Assembly (NCBI RefSeq): GCF_019132875.1 | Contig: NZ_JAHSPF010000005.1 | Location: 349,799 to 413,798, forward strand | DNA: 64,000 nucleotides | Direction: 5' to 3' | DNA from: Erwinia phyllosphaerae | GTDB lineage: Bacteria > Pseudomonadota > Gammaproteobacteria > Enterobacterales > Enterobacteriaceae | Part shown: in pieces, positions 1 to 7,702 of the stretch | Numbering within the stretch: the stretch's first letter is position 1 | How the letters are laid out: each line of letters begins with the position of its first letter | Made by a program: the position numbers and the translations under genes | The notes under the pieces: model-generated | What the model was told of the DNA's origin: nothing | Databases searched by the model: none | What the model saw: the letters and a program-made list of their open reading frames with translations, nothing else

Positions 1-314
1 CGCAGGAGCTGACGCTACCCACGGCGGAACTGCTGCGTGAAGCGGGTCCGTGGGGTCAGGCGTTCCCGGAACCGCAGTTCGACGGCAAGTTTAAGCTTAT
101 TCAGCAGCGTCTGGTCGGCGAGCGCCATCTGAAAGTGATGCTGGAACCGCTGGGCGGCGGCCCGCTGCTGGACGGTATCGCTTTTAATATTGATACCACG
201 CTCTGGCCCGATCCCAGCGTGAAACAGGTTGAACTGGCCTACAAGCTGGATATCAACGAGTTTCGCGGCAATCGTAGCGTGCAGCTGATTATTGAGCACC
301 TCTGGCCGCTGTAA
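1..314 (+). CDS. recJ: RecJ single-stranded-DNA 5'-3' exonuclease, C-terminal end only (5' partial)
   Basis: The window opens inside this gene. The reading frame starting at base 3 is open until the TAA at 312-314 and encodes about 103 residues, including QLIIEHLWPL at the very end. This matches the C-terminal OB-fold region of RecJ, the exonuclease used in RecF-pathway recombination, mismatch repair and base-excision repair. The catalytic DHH motifs lie upstream of the window and cannot be checked. In E. coli recJ is followed directly by prfB and lysS; here the order is kept but about 1.3 kb of extra DNA separates recJ from prfB. An antisense frame over the same bases is a shadow. Confidence 0.93.
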   Translation, partial: QELTLPTAELLREAGPWGQAFPEPQFDGKFKLIQQRLVGERHLKVMLEPLGGGPLLDGIAFNIDTTLWPDPSVKQVELAYKLDINEFRGNRSVQLIIEHLWPL

Positions 315-361
315 AAAGACAGTACAGCATGTAAAGAAACGGGTTTGCAGGGAGGCATACC

Positions 362-1213
362 TTGATCATCGACTATAAAAACGAACTGCTACATGAGCAT
401 ACGGCTTTGCAGGCTATCCTTTTTGCTTATGGGCAGTACAAAATGAATATCCAGAAGGATGAGGCAGATGAGGGTGAGGGCTACTACGCACCCTTAAACG
501 CTATATTGTCGTGTATTGCCGGTTCGCACAAACTGGATCATATTCGTTTGTGTTGCGATGAAACTTCGAACCACTTTTTGCTTTTTGAATCCTACAGAGC
601 TGATTTTTTGAAAGGTGATGCTCGTAGCGCCGCTGTTGCAAAATATCAGACCGCACGGCGGGAAGATCAGGTTGATGGGATGAAACCTTATCAAATTATT
701 AATGCTTATCTGGCCAGGAAAAGTCTTACACCCTCTCAAAATTTTAAGGCTAACCTCTGGTTGAAGCGGATCAATGAAGCATTTGAAGTAGCCTCAAAAC
801 GCTATTGCTTACAGGTCGGACAGCGTCTGTTCAGAGGAGTAACGTTGACTGAGAAAGAGCTGGCTGTTTACCAACAAGCCCTGGCAAAGGGTGAGAAAAT
901 ACGAAGCGAGGGATTTGCATCAACCTCCCTGAGTGAAAGCATCGCGCTGGCCTTTGCAGTATTTTCTGATACCAGGCACCTTGAAAATCATTCGGAACTT
1001 GAGGTAGAGGAAAATGAACCTCATGTTCCCGTCGTATTTGAGTTAACTAACAGGTATAAAAACCTGCCTTTTCTGATGCCCGATGCATTAAGACGTCCCG
1101 AACGAAGCCAGGGACAAATGGAAGTTTTGCTGCCACATGGCATCTGGTTCCAGCCAACTTATGTTGATTTCAAGGATAAGTTGATTAAAATATATGCCGA
1201 TTTAGTAAGTTGA
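362..1213 (+). CDS. Putative mono-ADP-ribosyltransferase (R-S-E clade, Q-x-E loop)
   Basis: The 283-residue product has the three landmarks of R-S-E ADP-ribosyltransferase toxins and effectors, in the right order and spacing: an Arg in LFRGV (R158), a Ser-Thr-Ser in SEGFASTSLSE (S187-S189), and an ADP-ribosylating turn-turn loop ending in SQGQMEVLLPHG, giving Q252-x-E254. Q-x-E rather than E-x-E is the pattern of C3-type enzymes that modify Asn or Gln; E-x-E enzymes modify Arg. Residues 1-150 match nothing I recognise. There is no signal peptide or membrane segment. The start is TTG at 362, six bases after a perfect GGAGG (351-355); the next Met is residue 28, without such a site. The gene is A+T-rich (23 G+C in bases 541-600, against 39 of 60 in bases 3121-3180 within lysS) and sits between the core genes recJ and prfB, so acquisition by transfer is likely. 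The target is unknown. Confidence 0.72.
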   Translation: MIIDYKNELLHEHTALQAILFAYGQYKMNIQKDEADEGEGYYAPLNAILSCIAGSHKLDHIRLCCDETSNHFLLFESYRADFLKGDARSAAVAKYQTARREDQVDGMKPYQIINAYLARKSLTPSQNFKANLWLKRINEAFEVASKRYCLQVGQRLFRGVTLTEKELAVYQQALAKGEKIRSEGFASTSLSESIALAFAVFSDTRHLENHSELEVEENEPHVPVVFELTNRYKNLPFLMPDALRRPERSQGQMEVLLPHGIWFQPTYVDFKDKLIKIYADLVS

Positions 1214-1246
1214 AGCAGATATTTACGCAGAGCTATAAGAGATAAT

Positions 1247-1432
1247 ATGATGAAAAATGTAGCCCAAAAAAGCGAGCGCGTAGAAGGGCAAGCCGCACAA
1301 GCGAGCAGTACCGACGAACGTATTAACAAGTTATTTGCAGAGAAGAAAGCGCTGGTAGCAGCAATAAGGAAAAGAAACGCCACATCGGCTTCCCGTTGCC
1401 AGGAAAATGCACCCGTAGTGGACTGGCTGTGA
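1247..1432 (+). CDS. Small hypothetical protein downstream of the ADP-ribosyltransferase
   Basis: This 61-residue open frame begins 33 bp after the ADP-ribosyltransferase stop, in the same orientation, with a weak purine-rich site (AAGAGA) before tandem ATG codons. The product is polar and charged. Its middle (DERINKLFAEKKALVAAIRK) could form one amphipathic helix or short coiled coil, and the rest looks disordered. It resembles no family I know. It could be a small partner, chaperone or immunity protein of the upstream gene, or a chance frame in transferred DNA. A possible hairpin follows at about 1453-1471. Confidence 0.3.
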   Translation: MMKNVAQKSERVEGQAAQASSTDERINKLFAEKKALVAAIRKRNATSASRCQENAPVVDWL

Positions 1433-1603
1433 GTGCATCACGGGCCAGTTCTGGCGGGCTGGCTCTTTAGCGTCGCATTGTCTGCTGTTATTCTGTCTTG
1501 CCATCACTTTTCACCCGAAACTCCCTCCTCGCTAAAGCTACAAACCGCCCACAAATTCGGTTAAACTGCATAGTTACATTGCAGACTTTTGAAGATCTAA
1601 ATC

Positions 1604-2702
1604 ATGTTTGAAATTAATCCGGTAAAGAACCGTATTCAGGATCTCACTGAGCGCAGCAGCGTTCTCAGGGGGTATCTTTGACTACGATGCCAAGAAAGAG
1701 CGCCTGGAAGAAGTAAACGCCGAGCTGGAACAGCCGGACGTCTGGAACGAGCCCGAACGCGCGCAGGCGCTGGGCAAAGAGCGTTCCGCGCTGGAAGCCG
1801 TCGTTGAAACGCTGGATCAGCTGAGCCAGGGCCTGGATGACGTTTCCGGCCTGCTGGAGCTGGCCGTGGAAGCGGACGACGAAGAGACCTTCAACGAAGC
1901 CGTCGCCGAGCTGGACGGGCTGGACAAGAAGCTGGCCGAACTGGAGTTCCGCCGCATGTTTTCCGGCGAATACGACAGCGCCGACTGCTACATTGATATT
2001 CAGGCCGGTTCCGGCGGCACCGAAGCGCAGGACTGGGCCAGCATGCTGGTGCGTATGTATCTGCGCTGGGCAGAGGCGAAAGGCTTCAAAACCGAGATTA
2101 TCGAAGAGTCAGAAGGCGAAGTGGCCGGCACCAAATCCGCCACGCTGCGCATCAGCGGCGACTACGCTTTTGGCTGGCTGCGTACCGAAACCGGCGTGCA
2201 TCGCCTGGTGCGCAAAAGCCCGTTCGACTCCGGCGGCCGTCGCCACACCTCTTTCAGCTCCGCGTTTGTTTACCCGGAAGTTGATGACGACATCGATATC
2301 GAAATCAACCCGGCCGACCTGCGCATTGACGTTTACCGTGCTTCTGGCGCGGGCGGTCAGCACGTTAACCGTACGGAATCGGCAGTACGTATCACGCACA
2401 TTCCAACCAATACCGTGACCCAGTGTCAAAACGACCGTTCTCAGCACAAGAACAAAGACCAGGCGATGAAGCAGATGAAGGCGAAGCTGTACGAACTGGA
2501 AATGCAAAAGAAAAATGCTGAAAAACAGTCGCTGGAAGATAACAAGTCCGATATCGGCTGGGGCAGCCAGATTCGCTCCTATGTGCTTGACGACTCACGC
2601 ATTAAGGATCTGCGCACCGGCGTGGAAACCCGTAATACTCAGGCGGTGCTGGACGGCGATCTGGACCGATTTATTGAAGCAAGTTTGAAGGCAGGGCTAT
2701 AA
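1604..2702 (+). CDS. prfB: Peptide chain release factor 2 (programmed +1 frameshift)
   Basis: RF2 recognises UGA and UAA in the ribosomal A site and triggers peptide release. Translation begins at ATG 1604 and runs 25 codons to an in-frame TGA (1679-1681); a +1 shift at CTT continues from 1680, giving 365 residues, the E. coli length. The shifted frame carries the stop-codon tripeptide SPF (in [12 protein letters not shown]) and the GGQ peptidyl-hydrolysis motif (in GAGGQHVNR). The joined coding sequence is 1604-1678 plus 1680-2702. lysS starts two bases after the stop, as in E. coli, so the two form an operon. The frameshift gives negative feedback: scarce RF2 means slow termination at TGA and more shifting. 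Confidence 0.97.
1667..1682 (+). promoter_or_regulatory. prfB programmed +1 frameshift signal
   Basis: AGGGGG at 1667-1672 is an internal Shine-Dalgarno-like element placed just before the slippery CTT (1676-1678) and the TGA stop followed by C (1679-1682). This is the canonical RF2 recoding arrangement: the element pairs with 16S rRNA and pushes the stalled ribosome forward by one base. Confidence 0.96.
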
Positions 2703-2704
2703 AC

Positions 2705-4225
2705 ATGTCAGAACAACATCCGCAGGGCGCCGACGCCGCGCTGGAACTGAATAACGAACTGAAAGCGCGTCGTGAAAAGCTGGGCTTGCTGCGTGAAAAT
2801 GGCGTGGCCTTTCCTAACGACTTCCGTCGCGACAATATTTCCGATCGTCTGCACGCTGAATTCGGCGACAAAGAGAATGAAGAGCTGGAGTCGCTGGGCG
2901 TTGAGGTCAGCGTAGCGGGTCGTATGATGACGCGCCGTATCATGGGCAAGGCGTCATTCGTTACGCTGCAGGACGTCGGCGGCCGCATCCAGCTTTACGT
3001 TTCTCGTGACGATCTGGCAGAAGGTATTTATAACGAGCAGTTTAAAAAGTGGGATCTTGGCGATATCGTCGGCGCCCGCGGTAAGCTGTTCAAAACCAAA
3101 ACCGGCGAGCTGTCCATTCACTGTAGCGAACTGCGTCTGCTGACCAAAGCGCTGCGCCCGCTGCCGGACAAGTTCCACGGCCTGGCCGATCAGGAAACCC
3201 GCTATCGCCAGCGTTATCTGGATCTGATTGCTAACGAAGAATCCCGCAAGACCTTTAAAATTCGTTCGCAGATTATGGCCGGTATCCGCAGCTTTATGGT
3301 TGGCCGCGATTTTATGGAAGTAGAAACGCCAATGATGCAGGTGATTCCTGGCGGCGCATCTGCCCGTCCGTTTATCACTCACCATAATGCGCTGGATATT
3401 GATATGTATCTGCGTATCGCGCCAGAACTTTACCTGAAGCGTCTGGTGGTCGGCGGTTTCGATCGCGTGTTCGAAATCAACCGTAACTTCCGTAATGAAG
3501 GGATTTCACCGCGCCACAATCCAGAGTTCACCATGATGGAACTCTATATGGCCTATGCGGATTACAAAGACCTGATTGAGCTGACCGAAAGCCTGTTCCG
3601 CACGCTGGCGCAGGACGTATTGGGGACTACCGTGATGCCTTACGGCGATCAGGAGTTCGACTTTGGCAAGCCGTTCGACAAGCTGACCATGAAAGAGGCG
3701 ATCCAGAAATATCGTCCGGAAACCAACCTGGCCGACCTGGACGACTTTGATAAAGCTTCTGCTATTGCACAGTCGCTGGGCATCAAAATTGAAAAAAGCT
3801 GGGGCCTGGGCCGTGTCGTCACGGAGATCTTCGAAGAGACGGCAGAAAGCCACCTGATCCAGCCAACCTTTATCACCGAATATCCGGCAGAAGTTTCGCC
3901 GCTGGCGCGTCGTAACGACATCAATCCGGAAATTACCGATCGCTTTGAATTCTTTATCGGCGGTCGTGAAATCGGTAACGGCTTCTCCGAGCTGAACGAT
4001 GCGCAGGATCAGGCCGAACGCTTCCTGCAGCAGGTGAACGCGAAGGATGCTGGCGATGACGAAGCGATGTTCTATGACGAAGACTACGTGACGGCACTGG
4101 AGCACGGTCTGCCGCCAACGGCGGGTCTGGGTATCGGTATTGACCGTATGGTCATGCTGTTTACCAACAGCCATACCATCCGCGACGTCATTCTGTTCCC
4201 GGCGCTGCGTCCGTCAGGCAAGTAA
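2705..4225 (+). CDS. lysS: Lysyl-tRNA synthetase, class II
   Basis: The product charges tRNA-Lys with lysine in the cytoplasm. It has 506 residues, the usual size for bacterial LysS/LysU (about 505). An N-terminal OB-fold anticodon-binding domain (about residues 65-150, [19 protein letters not shown]) is followed by the class II catalytic core: motif 2 ([20 protein letters not shown]) and motif 3 near the C terminus ([12 protein letters not shown]). It starts two bases after the prfB stop and ends before a strong intrinsic terminator. No second lysyl-tRNA synthetase gene is visible in the window. Confidence 0.97.
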   Translation: MSEQHPQGADAALELNNELKARREKLGLLRENGVAFPNDFRRDNISDRLHAEFGDKENEELESLGVEVSVAGRMMTRRIMGKASFVTLQDVGGRIQLYVSRDDLAEGIYNEQFKKWDLGDIVGARGKLFKTKTGELSIHCSELRLLTKALRPLPDKFHGLADQETRYRQRYLDLIANEESRKTFKIRSQIMAGIRSFMVGRDFMEVETPMMQVIPGGASARPFITHHNALDIDMYLRIAPELYLKRLVVGGFDRVFEINRNFRNEGISPRHNPEFTMMELYMAYADYKDLIELTESLFRTLAQDVLGTTVMPYGDQEFDFGKPFDKLTMKEAIQKYRPETNLADLDDFDKASAIAQSLGIKIEKSWGLGRVVTEIFEETAESHLIQPTFITEYPAEVSPLARRNDINPEITDRFEFFIGGREIGNGFSELNDAQDQAERFLQQVNAKDAGDDEAMFYDEDYVTALEHGLPPTAGLGIGIDRMVMLFTNSHTIRDVILFPALRPSGK

Positions 4226-4242
4226 GTTTTCAGCAAGATGTA

Positions 4243-4272
4243 AACCCTGTCACGCCGACAGGGTTTTTTTTT
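4243..4272 (+). terminator. Rho-independent terminator of prfB-lysS
   Basis: A perfect 9-bp stem (AACCCTGTC, 4243-4251, with GACAGGGTT, 4257-4265) and a 5-base loop run directly into a T tract. It lies 18 bp after the lysS stop. Confidence 0.93.
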
Positions 4273-4365
4273 GCGATGGCGAAAGCGGGTGCCTAAGCCG
4301 CGACGAACGATGCTGGCGCGACAACGAACAGTAACGTTGCGCTAAAGCTTCTCAGGCTGCCGTCA

Positions 4366-4989
4366 TCAGGATTTAATGGCCTCATTTAGCCAGTCCTTAA
4401 AGCGGGCATAGGGCACATATAAAGAGACGTTTTTATAGAGCGTTTTACCCGTTTTCAGGTCGTTAATCCTGTCGGAATACCCCACGATCACGCCTGCAAT
4501 AGAATCATCGGAAGCGTTATAAACCGCGCCGCCTGACATTCCCTGCACAACGCCGGCATTGGAGGCCACAACTACGCAGCTCAGCTTGTTCCAGTCATTT
4601 TTCAGCCCGGTATTAACCAGATTGGTGCCGGTAGAGGCCACCGGCATGGCTGAAATAAAGCTATAGCCGTAGAGATTGATTTTGTCGCCCATAAAGCCAT
4701 TGCGGAAATGCGGGGCGGGAACATTGCCGTTTTTGTGGTAAACCACTGCCAGATCGCATTCCGGATGGCGCGACTTAACGCGATACAGTGAATATTTCGC
4801 CACGTGTGCCGCCGTCAGGCTGTAATCGGCCGTCAGGGGAATAGTGGTGCCCAGCGTGCCGACGCCGAGAATGGTGGGAATGCCGGTAACGGTCATGTCC
4901 ACGCGTTTTTCCGCTTCGCTGCTGTACTCATACTTTCCTACCGAGCACCCGGTCATCAACAACACCAGCAGACAGATAGCCAGTCGCAT
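4366..4989 (-). CDS. Lipoprotein with a trypsin-like (S1-type) serine protease domain
   Basis: This 207-residue protein begins with a lipoprotein signal (lipobox LMTGC, lipidated Cys15), so the mature protein should be membrane-anchored in the envelope. The remainder carries a chymotrypsin-fold catalytic triad: His62 in LTAAH, Asp79 in ECDLAVV and Ser152 in GMSGGAV. It is a bare protease domain with no PDZ domain, unlike DegP/DegS. Ser after Cys15 (CS) does not suggest retention in the inner membrane. It stands alone on the minus strand between the lysS terminator and an MFS gene, convergent with lysS. I do not recognise a named orthologue; the substrate is unknown. Confidence 0.75.
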   Translation of the reverse strand: MRLAICLLVLLMTGCSVGKYEYSSEAEKRVDMTVTGIPTILGVGTLGTTIPLTADYSLTAAHVAKYSLYRVKSRHPECDLAVVYHKNGNVPAPHFRNGFMGDKINLYGYSFISAMPVASTGTNLVNTGLKNDWNKLSCVVVASNAGVVQGMSGGAVYNASDDSIAGVIVGYSDRINDLKTGKTLYKNVSLYVPYARFKDWLNEAIKS

Positions 4990-5110
4990 CTTTACTCCCC
5001 GAGAATGAATCGATCAAGCACAGCTCAATAAACGCCCGTTGCATCCATCATCGAGGTATCGGCCAACACTCAGAAAACTTTACCTATTTAACCTCAGTTA
5101 GCGCCAAAAG

Positions 5111-5134
5111 ATTATCAAATAATTGATAATTTTT
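5111..5134. terminator. A+T-rich hairpin with T run in the 4990-5457 gap
   Basis: A perfect 8-bp inverted repeat, ATTATCAA (5111-5118) and TTGATAAT (5123-5130), with loop ATAA is followed by TTTT. It could be a weak terminator or an operator. The rest of the 4990-5457 gap is A+T-rich and contains promoters for the flanking divergent genes by position, but I find no gene in it. Confidence 0.4.
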
Positions 5135-5288
5135 CGTAATGGATAACCCCGTTGTTTCTCTGTTACCTGACCGTAATTAGTAAACAAAGCGCAACATAAC
5201 GAGAAGTATAGCCAGGCGTACGCACGAAAAATCGGCAGAAAAAGGGTAAAAAAGCGGCTGTATTGCAACGTTAGACGTTTATTATTGC

Positions 5289-5317
5289 CTTTCAGGCAAC
5301 ATATTGTTGCCTGAAAG
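5289..5317. promoter_or_regulatory. Perfect 13-bp inverted repeat upstream of the MFS gene
   Basis: CTTTCAGGCAACA (5289-5301) is repeated inverted at 5305-5317 around a 3-bp TAT centre. No T tract follows, and the arm length and tight spacing suit a dimeric repressor operator. It lies about 140 bp before the MFS start codon and about 300 bp before the lipoprotein gene on the other strand. The binding protein is unknown. Confidence 0.45.
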
Positions 5318-5457
5318 AGGGTATAAGTCCCTGACAAGCTGTGCTTTACTTCTTTCTGTGACGTAAATCAAAATTCATGTTTTGTAATATTTTTTTTAAC
5401 TGAATCTGACGGCCGCTGCTGTACAGACAGTGAGTGTCCCGTTCTGGAGAGAATAAA

Positions 5458-6621
5458 ATGCCCGTTTCATTACTGGCGCTGGCGCTCAGCGCTTTCGCTA
5501 TCGGCACCACGGAGTTTGTCATTATGGGGCTGTTGCCGGAAGTGGCTGGTGATTTAAACGTCACCATTCCTTCCGCAGGCTGGCTGATCAGCGGCTATGC
5601 ACTTGGCGTGGCGATAGGGGCACCAATTATGGCGCTGCTGACCGCCAGCCTGCCGCGTAAGCGCACGTTAATTTTGCTAATGTCGATTTTTATCGTTGGC
5701 AACGTGCTCTGCGCGCTGGCTTATAGCTATAACCTGCTGATGGCAGCGCGCGTGATCACGGCGCTTTGTCACGGGGCTTTCTTTGGCATTGGCTCAGTGG
5801 TGGCTGCGAGTCTGGTTGCGCCGGGCAAACAGGCGTCTGCAGTAGCGCTGATGTTCACCGGACTGACGCTGGCTAACGTGCTGGGCGTGCCGTTGGGCAC
5901 CTGGTTTGGTCAGCTGTTTGGCTGGCGCGCTACCTTTTGGGGCGTGGCGGTCATCGGTATCCTGGCCTTTATCGCGCTGATTGTCAGTTTGCCGACCAAC
6001 CGCGATGAGAAACCTGTGCATCTGGCCAGCGAAATCGGCGCGTTAGCCAACGGCAAGCTGTGGCTGTCGCTGCTGATGACGGTTTGCTTTGCCGCCGCAA
6101 TGTTTGCCCTGTTCAGCTATATTGCACCGCTGCTGCTCCAGGTGACCGGCCTGAGCAATAAGGGCGTTAGCTGGACGCTGTTCCTGATTGGCGGCGGGCT
6201 GACCGTCGGTAATATCCTGGGCGGTAAGCTGGCAGACTGGAAGGTCTCTTTCAGTTTGATCCTTAGCTTTTCGCTGATCGCGCTATTCTCACTGGCGTTC
6301 AGCTGGACCAGCCATGCTCCCTGGCTGGCGGAAGTCACGCTGTTCCTGTGGGCGATGGCGACCTTTGCAACCGTGCCTGGCCTGCAAATTAACGTCGTAC
6401 GCCACGGTAAAGACGCGCCTAATTTGGTTTCTACGCTGAATATTTCGGCTTTTAACCTGGGGAACGCATTTGGTGCCTGGGCGGGCGGCGCGGTGATCGA
6501 TGGCGGCTACGGCCTGACCTCTGTGCCGGTAGCGGCAGCCGTGCTGGCCGTGATTGGTCTGCTTATTTGTCTGCTGACTTTCCGCCGCGGCAAAGCACAG
6601 CGGCAGCCTGCCTGCGCCTGA
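5458..6621 (+). CDS. MFS drug/metabolite exporter, DHA1 family (YdhP/AraJ-like)
   Basis: This 387-residue inner-membrane protein has about twelve hydrophobic segments. The N-terminal pattern (AIGTTEFVIMGLLPEVA) and loop 2-3 motif A region (LPRKR) place it in the DHA1 subfamily of YdhP, AraJ and SotB, proton-driven efflux carriers for sugars, drugs or metabolites. ATG 5458 is preferred over an in-frame GTG at 5434 because GGAGA (5446-5450) lies seven bases before it and family members start with a short N terminus. It converges with lysR, leaving 4 bp between the two stops. It stands alone with a 13-bp inverted repeat upstream. The substrate cannot be inferred. Confidence 0.85.
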   Translation: MPVSLLALALSAFAIGTTEFVIMGLLPEVAGDLNVTIPSAGWLISGYALGVAIGAPIMALLTASLPRKRTLILLMSIFIVGNVLCALAYSYNLLMAARVITALCHGAFFGIGSVVAASLVAPGKQASAVALMFTGLTLANVLGVPLGTWFGQLFGWRATFWGVAVIGILAFIALIVSLPTNRDEKPVHLASEIGALANGKLWLSLLMTVCFAAAMFALFSYIAPLLLQVTGLSNKGVSWTLFLIGGGLTVGNILGGKLADWKVSFSLILSFSLIALFSLAFSWTSHAPWLAEVTLFLWAMATFATVPGLQINVVRHGKDAPNLVSTLNISAFNLGNAFGAWAGGAVIDGGYGLTSVPVAAAVLAVIGLLICLLTFRRGKAQRQPACA

Positions 6622-6625
6622 TTTT

Positions 6626-7543
6626 TTAATCCAGTCCCCGCGCGCGCTGGTTGAACAGGCCGATATGCTGCTGCAAATGCAGAATAAAAGCGTCAACCAG
6701 CGCCGAAGAAGGGCGGTGCCGTGGCCGGATCAGGCTGACGGTGAAAGGTACCTCAATGCTGAAGCGCCTGATTGCTACGCCGCTGTCGGCGTAATCCAGC
6801 GCGGTTAGCGGATTGACTATCGACACGCCGACGCCTGCTCTGACCATCGCGCAAACCGATGCCGCGCTATGCGTCTCCATCACCATCCTGCGCTGTACGT
6901 TCTGTTCATGAAACAGGTGATCCAACAGCTGGCGATAACTGTCGGTTTGCGACAGGCTGATGTAGTTCTGACCAGCAAAATCCTGCGGCGTCAAACAGGC
7001 TTTACTCGCAAGCGGATGCCCGACGGGCAAAACGCACACCTCATTACCGGTGAAAATTTCACAGCGTTCCGTTCCGGCAGGCGTCTGGCTGGTTTCGGTT
7101 AGGCCCAAATCATAGCGCTGCGCCGAGAGCCACTCCTCCAGCAGCGGTGACTCCTGCGGAATGATATTCATACTGACGTCGGGATAGCGCTGCAAAAACG
7201 GCTGGCAGAGCGTGGGCAGCAGCGACTGGGAAAAAACCGGCAGGCAGGCGATAGACAGCTCGCCCTGGCGAAACTGGCGTAGTCCCTCGGCGGCGTTAAG
7301 AATTCTGTCCAGACCGTACCAGGAGCGCTGCACCTCTTCAAACAGCCGCAGTCCCTGAGCGGTCGGCTGCAGGCGGCCCCGTATCCGGTCAAACAGCTGC
7401 AGTCCGATCAGCTTTTCCAGTCTTGCCAGTTCGCGGCTAACCGTCGGCTGTGAAGTGTGCAGCATTGCCGCGGCTTCGGTCAAATTGCCGCTGGTGATCA
7501 CCGCATGAAAAATTTCGATATGCCGTAAGGTTACGCCAGCCAT
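6626..7543 (-). CDS. lysR: LysR, transcriptional activator of lysA
   Basis: This 305-residue LysR-type regulator is clearly LysR itself: LRHIEIFHAVITSGNLTEAA at the N terminus and the helix-turn-helix TSQPTVSRELARLEK, followed by the effector-binding domain (GELSIACLPVFSQSLLP, ETHSAASVCAMVRAGVGVSI). It activates lysA when diaminopimelate accumulates and represses itself. ATG at 7543 is chosen because AGGA lies eight bases upstream and the protein then begins MAGVTLRHIEIF like E. coli LysR; a TTG seven codons earlier is less likely. It is divergent from lysA, as in E. coli. Confidence 0.95.
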   Translation of the reverse strand: MAGVTLRHIEIFHAVITSGNLTEAAAMLHTSQPTVSRELARLEKLIGLQLFDRIRGRLQPTAQGLRLFEEVQRSWYGLDRILNAAEGLRQFRQGELSIACLPVFSQSLLPTLCQPFLQRYPDVSMNIIPQESPLLEEWLSAQRYDLGLTETSQTPAGTERCEIFTGNEVCVLPVGHPLASKACLTPQDFAGQNYISLSQTDSYRQLLDHLFHEQNVQRRMVMETHSAASVCAMVRAGVGVSIVNPLTALDYADSGVAIRRFSIEVPFTVSLIRPRHRPSSALVDAFILHLQQHIGLFNQRARGLD

Positions 7544-7702
7544 ATAAACGTCCTGAAAAAGCAAAGCTATATCATGGATGAATAGAGTGCGCTAAAACAG
7601 ATATTTTTCATTCAGCTCCTGCCGTGGCGTAATCATCTCAGCCAAACTTAAAGCGCTCTGCTGAGAGTTTTATTATAAGAACGCGTTCCAGGAGATAGCC
7701 CG
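7544..7702. promoter_or_regulatory. lysR/lysA divergent control region
   Basis: This 159-bp gap must hold both promoters and the LysR binding site, by homology with E. coli. A -10-like TATTAT (7671-7676) lies about 25 bp before the lysA start codon, close to AGGAG (7690-7694). I could not pick out the LysR operator with confidence. Confidence 0.55.

Noticed and set aside
1837..2418. 193-codon frame inside prfB
   Set aside because: Overlaps prfB in another frame with Pro/Arg/Trp-rich low-complexity translation; a shadow of G+C-rich coding.
5098..5337. 79-codon minus-strand hydrophobic frame
   Set aside because: It covers both inverted repeats in an A+T-rich gap, lacks a ribosome site and matches no family.
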